Of a stretch of DNA of 64,000 nt, positions 1-11,000 are shown in pieces (within the stretch, counting starts at the first letter, position 1; each line of letters begins with the position of its first letter). The position numbers were made by a program, and so were the translations under genes. This DNA comes from Hanleya hanleyi (taxonomy: Eukaryota; Mollusca; Polyplacophora; Lepidopleurida; Hanleyidae): assembly GCA_036873755.1 (NCBI GenBank), contig JAVTVY010039311.1:62001-126000 (forward strand), given 5' to 3'. Below the pieces are notes generated by a model that did no database searches, was not told where the DNA came from, and worked only from the letters and a program-made list of their open reading frames with translations.

Positions 1-450
1 GCCCATTCCAATGGGTCCAACGTAGTCAATTGATCGATGAGTGGCTGCAGGGAAATGGCATTCGTCACCGTGATTGGCTTGTCAAACACATACGTATTAT
101 TGCTGGGATAATAATACCGCAGCTGGTCTGTCTCTTTATGGCGAAGGATGTATCCAAAAGTGAGATTCAACTTGAAGGCTGTGACCTGGTCTGTGAAAAT
201 GTTCTCCGCATAAGTAGACAAATACGTAAGATCCTGCAGTCGAAAGTTATACAAGTCCAATAGACGACGGTCACGATGAAAACAATGGCGTATGGTAGCC
301 CAGTGTCGTTGATAAATCTCCCTCACGCGCTCGTCTTGAGGCAAGACTTCAACCGGAGGTACTGCTGGGTCCCAGGGCAAATCTTCTTCACGTCTCGTGC
401 TTTCGTCTAATACAAGCTGGTAGCCAAACAGGCAGACAGGCTGGCTAGTG
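1..450 (-). pseudogene. Mobile-element-like reading frame, 3' part outside window
   Basis: An uninterrupted minus-strand frame runs from about 450 to the window edge at 1 and continues outside. It reads like a real protein: DLPWDP, then QRHWATIRHCFHRDRRLLDL, YNFRLQDLTYLSTYAENIF, AFKLNLTFGYILRH, LRYYYPSNNTYVFDKP and a final LDPLEW. The pattern (YNFRL, AFKLN.SFGYILR, a YY[PH]S.NN turn) resembles a region common in repetitive proteins of aquatic invertebrates, some of which carry a family B DNA polymerase, as in Polinton/Maverick elements. That family link is from general memory and is not proved here. The upstream end runs into GGCAGGCA simple repeats, so the true start is not visible. It lies downstream of the phosphatase exons on the same strand but its character is different, so I treat it as a separate element. 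Confidence 0.4.
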
Positions 451-545
451 GTCAGGCAGGCGGGCAGACAGGCAGGCAGGGAGGCGGGCAGGCAGGCAGG
501 CAGGCAGGCTGGTCAGGTCAGGTCAGGTCAGGTCAGGTCAGGTAG
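425..545. repeat. Simple repeats (GGCA)n and (GGTCA)n
   Basis: GGCAGGCA-type tetranucleotide repeats run from about 425 to 510 and are followed by about seven tandem GGTCA pentamers to 545. No gene. Confidence 0.9.
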
Positions 546-605
546 GTAGTGCAATGAATACACCCCACCCTTAAAAATTTGCCCCGTTTATACGTTTTTC
601 TATCC

Positions 606-962
606 AAGATGGCTGCCTAAAAACATTCGAAAATGGCCGCCTAAAAACATTCGAAAATGGCCGCCACGTTCGAAAATGGCCGCCACGTTCGAAAATGGCC
701 GCCTGTCAATCAAAACATTCGAAAATGGCCGCCGCATTCGAAAATGGCCGCCAAAACGTTCGAAAATGGCCGCCAAAGCCGCCATTTTCCAAGATGGCCG
801 CCAAAACGTTCGAAAATGGCCGCCACGTTCGAAAATGGCCGCCTGTCAATCAAAAACATTCGAAAATGGCCGCCAAAACGTTCGAAAATGGCCGCCACTT
901 TCGAAAATGGCCGCCAAAACAAAATGGCCGCAACAAAAAGCCGCCATTTTCCAAAATGGCCG
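606..962. repeat. Array of TTCGAAAATGGCCGCC motifs
   Basis: About 16 copies of ATGGC(C/T)GCC, most preceded by TTCGAAA, are spaced irregularly by short linkers such as AAAACG, ACG or TGTCAATCAAAACA. Two inverted copies (GCCGCCATTTTCC) lie near 778 and 939. All frames are open only because the repeat lacks stops. On the minus strand each unit reads GGCGGCCATTTT, which fits the CCAT-N-TT core bound by the zinc-finger factor YY1. Whether it is bound is inference. Confidence 0.85.
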
Positions 963-1076
963 ACACCTATTTGACCTCACCCCCACAAAACCGCCCCAAA
1001 TGACCTCTACATCCGGGTGAAAACATGCTCGATTTACGCTAAGTATACTACTAGCTTGTGAATAGAGCCATTACAG

Positions 1077-1215
1077 GAGTGAGTAGTAGGGTTTAACGTC
1101 GTTTTCAACCTTGTTTCACTCACATCACGACGGTGCCTACAGGTGCCAGGACACGAGAGTGCTCACAGTTCCTATTACCCTGGACACTGATCAGCCCAGC
1201 CATTAAATAAGACTA
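1077..1215 (-). repeat. Short interspersed repeat copy (SINE-like family A)
   Basis: GAGTGAGTAG, then GGTTTAACGTCGTTTTCAAC, then a CACGACGGTG block, then CTGATCAGCCCAGCC. The same order of blocks recurs at 2104-2230 and, rearranged, at 42839-42976. The GAGTGAGT/TTAACGTCG end resembles the 3' tail of short repeats common in molluscs. Read on the minus strand the tail is ...ACGTTAAACCCTACTACTCACTC. Confidence 0.7.
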
Positions 1216-1933
1216 CGGTACCTGGAAGGCATGTAGAGTCTCTGTCTTTATGAAAATTCTCCTCGTCCAGGGCATTGCTGTATCTCGTTTCAAATATATT
1301 TGGCTTCATAAGCTCCAGTCGCTATATGAATTAGAAATATTTTCAAATAATTTACTTCGTAGATGAATGCGAATTATACAGTTTCGCGATCCTCTGACTA
1401 AATATTCCTGACGCTATTCAACTTATATTGTTCTGCTTGACATCCAACAAGTTTTTATCCGCATGTATCACAATTTATCATCAGAGTATGAATGATTTTG
1501 ACTATCCACCAAAGTTTCCCGTTCGAAAAGCATTCTGTGCACAGCGATATGGTACCATGATGATGAATAAATCATCGCAATGACGGTACCATAATGGAAC
1601 CAGGACGTGCACACAACCAATGGCGGTCCGCTCTGCATGGTACCGCTACGGAGAAGACTAAGTCAGCACTTTGGTACCACATCGCATTGCACATAGGCCT
1701 AATGTTTTCGCCTCCGAAGAACGTGTGTATTTATATCTTGGTACAACGAATGAATATATGGCCATAATTTGTCATTATTGGTACCAGAGCCTACATTCGA
1801 CAGGTAGACGTCGTCATGGAATTTTCTGTTCAATCCGAACCCATATTTGTATGAAACGAAACGCGATACAAGCCACTTCATTCAAAGAGTTCAAAATGAA
1901 TTCAATAACAACATTCATCCATCTAGTTCTCAC
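1216..1933. other. Intergenic/intronic stretch, no gene seen
   Basis: No exon with good splice sites was found on either strand. The sequence holds five GGTACC or near-GGTACC sites between about 1549 and 1784 but no clear repeat unit. The second phosphatase domain (D2), expected here or further left, was not recognised. Confidence 0.5.
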
Positions 1934-2086
1934 CTCAAACTGTCGCCAGACTCTGTTAATATTCTCGTAGTCATGAGAAGATCTCGATATTCTGTCATAT
2001 TCCCATAACAACATTTTAATCGTCATTATGGAACCCTCGCACGTCACGGCGTCGGCCAGAACTTTGTGCAAGAAGACATACTGGCT
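1934..2086 (-). CDS. RPTP exon: C-terminal end of domain D1
   Basis: Acceptor TTTTACAG, 51 codons, donor GTGAGA; phase 0 at both ends. It reads SQYVFLHKVLADAV and ends VWRQFE. The QYVFLH segment follows the Q-loop (RTQMVQTP) of the previous exon, as in D1 of receptor phosphatases, where QY.F.H.AL is standard. Confidence 0.9.
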
Positions 2087-5000
2087 CTGTAAAATAAAAC
2101 CGGTAAGTGAGTAGGATTTAACGTCGTTTTCAACATTGTTTCAGTCATATTACGACGGTGTCTGCATGTGCCAGAACACGAGTGTCCACAGTTCCTGTTA
2201 TCCTGCACACTGATCAGCCCAGCCAGTACTGTAAATTAAAAAACAGTTTTCAACACATGTTGGTTCCAAAATAGAGTTGATACTCATATCGACTGCGAAT
2301 ATGCAGTTCTATGAGAAATGAATCTTCTTCGCATGTTAACACAGGTGAGAGACGATATATATGTACAGGTACTTAAATTTTCATCGACTATGTTGGGTTA
2401 ATATAGTGCTGCTATTTGTGAATATGTTGGGATAAGACCATGCTATCTATTTGTGAATGTGCTGAGAAAAGACAATGATACTATTTGGGAATCTGTTGAG
2501 ATAAGACAATACTACTCTTTGTGAATTTGTTGAGATACGGCCATATACCATTTGTGAATATGTTGTGATAAGAAAATTGCTATACTTTTTTTAAATATGT
2601 TGGGATAAGACAATGCTACTACTTGTAAATATGTTGGGATAAGACAATACTACCATGAATATTTTGGGAAACGACAACGCTATCATTTGCGGATATGTTG
2701 GGATAAGACAACGGTATCATTTGCGGATATGTTGGGATACGACAATGGTATCATTTGCGGATATGTTGGGATATGACAATGGTATCATTTGCGGATATCT
2801 TGGGAAACAACAATGGTATCATTTGCGGATATGTTGAGAAAAGTCAATGGTATCATTTGCGGATATGTTGGGATACGACAATGGTATCATTTGCGGATAT
2901 GTTGGGAAAAGACATTGTTTTTCGACATCAATAGATTCACACGGCTACCAGTAGTTTCAACTTACGGGTGTCTGCACCATCTGTGTCCGCTGTCGTCTCA
3001 GGTTCAACACACAATCAAATATGTCCACTTTTCTTTCTTTGATTGCTTTCTGTAGCAGTACGTCCAGAGCGATGAATGTCCCCGATCTACCAACCCCGGC
3101 ACTGAAATATTAACATGTCACTTTAATCATGACAATTGATACTGTCCAATCAGAAGTGTTCTGTAAAACAAAGACAGTTCGTGAAAAAAGTTGAATAATT
3201 GAAAGTTGAAGGATTTATAGTAGTTCATGTTTCAAAATGCTTCGTACATAAACAATGGCACAAGATTCGCTACAGCAAATAGAACTGTATATGAATAGAT
3301 ATGTATCTGTGTGGGTTGGAGGTTTCTTCAGATACTGGGCACCCATCCTGCTCGTCCGACAGGTATACAGCGACGGAATATGATATGTGGATTTGTTTAA
3401 GATACACCGAAATGCGGCAGTGCTCGGATGGATAGGGATATTGACATTTAACAAAAATGTGTTTTCACACGATACAATCCGCTGGCAGCCATTGATTCCC
3501 ATATTCGTTCAGCATGCATTTGCGGCAGTTGTATAGTTTCCTTGTGAACAAAGTATATGCTTAGTGAGTTTGACAATCTGACTGAAACCATACCTAAAAA
3601 ATATCAGCTAAAATCAGCGACATTACAGATGGAGTATGTCTTTTGCAGATCTTGTATTTCTGATCTGTAGCATGTACCTCGATTATTTGGCAGTATGCAC
3701 GCACTTAATCCCGTGATCGCGATTCTTTCACAGATGGCCACTGAATTACGGAGTAGTGGCTTCCACATGACTTGTGACATTTGTTGAGCATTCGTCATGA
3801 CCCAAACTTGATTTCCGTATGACAATGATGAACATTTTGTCTCGCCTCCTCTCTCAAGGGACGAAATTCAACACTTTTTTATTTCGAACTGGACTTTCCT
3901 ATTTCATCGTGGACAGCTCGCCAGTATTCCGATGATGGGGTAATCAACTCTCGTGACGGGGCATAAGGCATCTGAGTGCATAACATAATGCATACAAGTC
4001 ATATATCTTGTCCCGATAACCATCTGTTGTCTCGACAGGGTCGTTGTTGAATGTATATCGCTTCTATATTACGTATATCTCACATCCGACTTTCACAAGG
4101 CTATCATAGTCCACAAAGATGACCGCAATATCTGTTTCATATGACGTAGTTACTACATACTTGTGGATTGGCGAAAACTGAAAGAGGCTTCACGTCTCAG
4201 ATCTTCTGAAATCATTACGTCAAGTCTTCATCAATGCCAAAAGTTAAATGGAATGAAACGTTTTCTAGGGTTGCAGAGATCATCCCAGTCACGCTTTGGT
4301 TGTGATCGTTCATTGCTGTCTTAAGTACAGTGTACTCAACCTACACCACCCCAAGATAAGCCAAATTGGCTAGGGACCCAAGGTACGACACGTAGCATCT
4401 GAGATATCGTAATCTACTCTCTAAGATTGAACTGTTCCACTCAAGTTAGAGTGAAATGTACCTGTTTACTCAAACGTGTGTTACTTTTCACTCAACTTGA
4501 GTTACTTTTCACTGAACTTGAGTTAAAACCACTCAAGTTCACTCAACTTGAGTGGGATCAATTTCCACTCTTATGCTTGAGTGAATGTCACTCAAGTTGA
4601 GTGCATTTAACTCAAGTTGAGTTAAAAGTAACTCAAGATGAGTGAAAATCTCACTCAAGTATTGAGTGGGATCAACTTCCACTCTAACTTGAGTGAAATT
4701 TTACTCAACTTTTTTTAGAGAGTAAGAGTGTGATATGTATAAGAAAGTATTAGAACATGAAAACTGTTGAAGGCTCATAGTGGTATACCCCTATCAAGCC
4801 TCTTTGTCATTGATTGAAAACAACACAATTCGCACAAGATATAGCAAATGCCACTAGACGTTATAGCCATGTTTTCAAATGAGAATCCAGTTCTCTGACC
4901 TGCAGTGCACAATCATTGGTCCGTCCGACATGGTTGCTGTTGTCATGACCGCGTGTTGGAAAAGGATCACTCCAGTAGTGTCACGTGGTACGTCGTGGTC

Positions 5001-8000
5001 CGGCCAATCGCGGAAGTGAAAATGTTTCACCTCCCTAACGTATTCGTTCTGTAATGATGATACAATGATCAATAGTACATTATTTCAGGTTTTGCACAAA
5101 TAACTCACATTTTCCAAGTACATGTAAATGGCCGCAAAGATAACCAACCGAAAGAAGTCTTTCGTTTTGCGTGGGTACATGATTACGATCATCCAGCGTT
5201 GTGTTGCTTACCTTATAAACTTTAGCAGCAAAAGCGCAAGAAGTGCGACGACCAATGTAGGGACTATTTGAACCCCAACACGGAGTAGTGATTCTGGCCA
5301 AAGACCTTTGGAAGAAGTGGTGCTTTGAACTAACTCTTTCGTTTTATTTTTCTTTTATAAAAGCTCCGACTTCGGGCAGTGGTGTGCATTCAATTATTTA
5401 GAAGCCGTCGAAGCAGCATTACGGTTGGTGGACACTTGAGTCAATTCTGGCCCTTAAGATCATACAGTGACATATTAAAATGAGGAGGGCGTTAATATGG
5501 TATTAATTCATTAAGATTGAATATCACTGTACGGATGTTTGTTTACTCACCATTTGGATCTTTAACGTCCTGATGGTGAAGAACGCAAACTGACATTGCT
5601 TCTCTAGGGTAACAGATACATCACCATAGGAAATGGTTCCATATTCAGGCCAGTATTGCTCCACTTTCTTCTACAGGGTCACAAATCGAATATATAACTG
5701 TTAGAATCAATGCCATAAAACATAGAAGCCATGAATCCGATTTGATTCGATTGACACAAAATTAAGAAATAACAAATGATAACGTGAATCATGCGTACCT
5801 AGCTGTATGACCATTTCCGATACTGCGTTTTGGAGACCTCAGTTTCTAACACTCTCGTAGTCGCTCGTCATTTTCCGTCAGTACATTCACATAGCGCTAT
5901 CCATTTTGTATATCCATAGCCATAAACAGAATAACTTACCGCTCCGGATTCATAGATGTTACTTAGCATAACGATTTTCCCTGATCGTTCCTGCCATACC
6001 ATCCGCCAAAAGTCTGACAAGAAACTTTCTGTCGGCCCTGTAATATAATGGGAGATACAATACCGAACGTATCAGTGTGTCGACTAGCAATAGTAGTAAT
6101 ATCGCCGATGTTGTTAGGAACGCTCAAATAATACATGAAAAACGAATCTATACGCAATAAAAAGAAATAGGTCTATCAGACGTTGTTACATGAAGGGCTC
6201 AAACTTAAGTGTTCCTATCCATTTAACTCTTTGAAATCGGACTTTATTGTTAGCTTTGCATTGTACAGACATCTTTCATCTGGACGTTTTTGACGATATC
6301 TTGGCTTTGGACTAGACTAAGTTGCTCAAAGAGAAAGACCTCCTAAAACATATAGCGAATTTGAGTTTTTGTTGAGAGCAATTACTGCCCCAGCCTGTAA
6401 CCATCTGGGTCATCTTTACGCGGTAAGACTGACCCTGGGATCGTGTGTATTTATTTTCAGCCTACTTTCGGCAACAATATGAGGAAATCCCCGGAATCAA
6501 CACCACGTGATGTCGTCAACCAATCAGCTAAACTCTACCGACGTAACCCCAACGTAACCCGCCATTTTCGAGTCATGTGCTGTCTTACTTGTTCAAAATT
6601 ACATATCTACAAAACCTCTTGGATGATACGGAAGTTATTCATATCTGTATCTTTTGTAAGCTCAGACAATATATTTTTCAGAAGAAGTATGAAGAGCCTG
6701 TAATTTATCAGATTTCTCGAGTCTGTTCTCCTCCGGATGAAGACCGAACAGTATACGATAAAGTATCGGATATCGCTCCGGAATAATGGTGACATACGAT
6801 TCGTAACGATTCACAATCTTATGGATGACGAAGTGTACGCAAATGTTATTGCCCGTTTCATAGCGTACCCGGGCAAAAGGTAGAGGGACCCAAACGTAGT
6901 GACGTCACTAGCTATAGACGTTTAGAAAGTAACACTATATACAATAGCACGAGAGAAACGTGAAGAACAACAACAACGCCAGCAGATCACATAATCGTAA
7001 CAACCAGCAGCAATATCTACAGCAATAGCAGCAGCAATGCAACTAATGACTTGTCTCCCGGGCAAGAATGTGGAGTGTACATTGTCTTAGCTTCATACAG
7101 GAGTTTATTCTGGCGAACATGCATACACTTATAAGACTAAACAGTCAAGATCCTACATTTGTAAGACAGCCGTGTGCCACCAACTATTCGGCGTCCATGA
7201 TCGTGGGACTATGTAAGTTTGGATGAAGCTGTTAGTCTCTTACAAAACTAGTACATAAGGATAACTATTAAGGTCTTAAGACGGTTTTATCTTATTTCAT
7301 TGCAGAACAAAAGAATCGGACTGTTATAAATGAACGCCGAGGTACTTACCTTGTGTAGCGATATAATCTCCCTGTAATAACCAAATTAGTGACTGAGATG
7401 GGTCTGATTCAATATGTTAGAGAGAACTACCTCTCTAAAATGGAAGTAAAAAAGGTCGCTTTTGATTAATAACTTTTGATTTGTTTATCATAAACCTCCA
7501 AAATCTTCAGGCGAATTAGCTTATATATATTTTGTTACACGTCGTAACAGTGGTTTTCCAATGAAAGAGTGCATAGTCTAATTTTTAATAGAGAACAAAA
7601 TATGTCTTTTATTATTATGCAAATTAGACACACGATATATTGTTTTCTTTTTAATACCATCCGATGTAAATATGTATGTCCCACAATGGCTTGAATAGCA
7701 GTGAATGGTGGTGTTGTTATTTCTCACCTTTTCATACACCACAATGACAGTGGATGTAATAAAAATGCGTTCTATACGACCTACATCGATCTACATAACC
7801 CTCCCTACTCTACTAAATCTTTATCCACAATGTTGTGCATATTCAAATGGCTAGGATTTCGCCTTTGGTTCAACAAGAAAGCTGTGACTGCATATGATTG
7901 AATTATATGCAAATGCGAATGACAATATCAAGAATTGACGAACACCTCAACGATAATGAACGATGGATTTGTATTTTCTACATATAAATGTGATCAGAAG

Positions 8001-11000
8001 ACGGAATTTACATGGCCTGGTCTTGGTGTAGCATATAGGCAAAAACTTATATTAGATTAACGCCACATCAATTTTGTACCACGCTATAAATCCTGTTCAC
8101 GCAAATTTTTGTCGTGGCATAAAAAGTCACCCATCACATTTATGTAAGAAGGTATAGCATGTAAGAATGTAGAAAAATCGAAAATAAGTAATTTTTTACT
8201 TTGTCAGATATGCTCAATTACATTGAGTTTTTTGTTCACTTACATTTATATCTTGATATAAGCTCACTTGCATTTATATAGGCTCGCTTACATTGATATA
8301 TGCTCACCTAATATGATATTTGCTCATTAACGTTGAAATATAATCACTTTTCGTTGATATATGCTCACTCACATTGATATATGCTCACTAACATTGATAT
8401 ATGCTCAATTACATTTATGTATGCTCATTTACATGGATATATGCTCACTTACATTTATATATGCTCACTTACATTGCTTTATGCTCACTTACATTTATGT
8501 GTGGTCACTTAAGGGGTCACGTCCAATCGATCGAGACGGTTTCTCGATAAACGAGTAAAACCGATAAATATCTCGCCTCGAAGGGTCCTGGTTTATCTCT
8601 ATCGATTGTTGTCCCGGTTTGCTCCCGGTTTTCTCTCGAAGCGCAAGTCCATCTCGATCATCCTCGAAATAACTCAACACGCTTCGAGACTGGAATCGAG
8701 ATGTCATCAAATGAAAGTTTGAAGCATTCAGAAGGCGTATGCTTGGTATAAATATTGTCTGTCGGAGTGAGATTAATATCGGCGAATACATATGCATTTA
8801 AATGAATTAGACTGGACATGAATCATTTGATGTTATTTTGTTATTCCGTCTAGAGATCTGTAGTCACATACTTTCTCAGACAGCGCAAGTCCTCTAAACG
8901 TTATGAATTATTATTGAGCGATTCTGAACCTGTCTTTTTTAGAATTTGAATCACTTTATAAGATACGTCCATGCAGGAACTGCGAATTGAAATAAATTAT
9001 GCAAGTCTAGGATAAAATTCCATATGTTCCTCTGAAAGTTGATCAGAATGGGATTTTCCCCGTGTATTCAGAAATAAAGAGACTACGAAGATCACAGGAG
9101 CGTTTGGTAATTCACTGAAAACCGGAGAATATAAACATAAACGCTCGATCGAAGTTTTCGGGCAAACAAAACGCGACATTGTTTATAGTGAAATGTATGT
9201 AACCGTTGGTATAAAGCGTGATTGCCCTCTGAATTGGGCAGTAATTATACTTCCATTATTTGGTTAATTTCCTATACATATGAAATTGGCAATTAATAAT
9301 ACAACGTGAGTAAATTATCAAGCTCCCGCCAACAGTGCATGCTGTTTCAGTTTTTCTCATTCAAAATTAACCCCTGTCCCTTCGCTGTTGTTTCAAGCCG
9401 TTGGACGGGGTTTCACAGACCGACTGTGGTGTGAATTATCAACACCTCCAGTTCCGATTGCCAGGTACTTTCTCTAACCACTTCCAGGCAAGCTTATGTC
9501 AGAAATAAAGGTTGTTGATATAATCTCCTTATTTAAACTATATCACAATACAGCAATTTTCAAAAAATGGAATCTGCAATGAATACTACCAAATTATAAA
9601 ACATATTACACACCGAGGTGATTCACCAGTCAAGCTCTTAACTATAGCTTTCATTTTTGCGGTTGAAATGATTCATGTTTTCTCAAAAAAAGAATATAGA
9701 ACAATAATTAACACATGCTTCCATACCATTATTATCCAGATCATATCTAATTGGTGTCCTATATTCCGCGACGGATACTTGTCAGATAAACAATCAGTTA
9801 TCGATGTGAGAGCAGTTCACTAAAATATATATTCATAATTTATATATAGATAAATCAGAGTTTCCGTTTATTTGGATTCACGAAACCTCAGGGCATAGAT
9901 ATATCGAATAAACGATGAATAACATTGAAAACATCATAAAAAATTCGTATTCTGAATTATATTTTAGCCACGATATACGTTGGCGACGAGTACCCCTATA
10001 ATATGTAACCAGCGCAACACTCTAATAGCCCGAGAAGTTAAGATACGCCAAATGAACGGCAACAAAACATTGATATATTGAAACCGGGACCCCCTTCGAG
10101 ATTATCGATCAATTTCGTAACCATCTCGAATACCGGGACGTAGAACCGGGAGCAAACCGGGAGTTGTCGTCAGGGGTCCCGGTTCTGCCCTCCCGGTTTC
10201 AGCCGAGAAATTTCTCGATCCATCTTGAAGGCATCGAGAAAGTGCCTCGATTAATTGGACGTGACCCCTAAATTGATATATGTTCACTTGCATTTATTAT
10301 GCTCACTTACATTGATATATACTCACATTGATATATGCTTTATTATGCTCACTTACATATGATATATATACATGTATGCTCACTTATATATGCTCACTCA
10401 TATGATATATGCTCATTAACGTTGAAATATGCTCACTTTTCATTGATATATGCTCACTAACATTTATATATGCCCACTTACATTTATCTATGCTCACTTC
10501 TATTGATATATGCTTACTTACATTGATATATGCTCACTTACATTTATATATGCTTACTTACATCGACATGCTCAATTACATTGGTACATGTATATGCTCA
10601 CTTATATTATATATGCTCACTAAAATTTATATATGCTCATTTACTTTTATATATGCTCACTTACATTGATATTAGACCTGGTAGATCTCTCCCCACCAAA
10701 ATAGTAGAGATCTAGCTTTAGAATCATCTGGAGGCCAACATCGACCAGAAAATGTAGCGCACAATCTTCCTCAGCTGACGATTCGGCCAACCAAGTGTCA
10801 AACCACATACCTTAAATATTGTGAAGAAGTGCGTTATGCTTACAACCACGAAGATGTCAACAGGTACTCTTTTCTGGCGTCCTTTCTATCGCACCTGTTC
10901 TGTGTACTCATCAAGTCCTTTTCAACTTTATGTGTATAATAAAGTAGCCTAGACATATTGTGTAAACATAACCGATATGATTGGTATGAGCAATGGGGTG

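Noticed and set aside
600..1020. Long open frames on both strands over the ATGGCCGCC array
   Set aside because: The frames give only cyclic ENGRHVRKWPP-like text; absence of stops is a property of the repeat.
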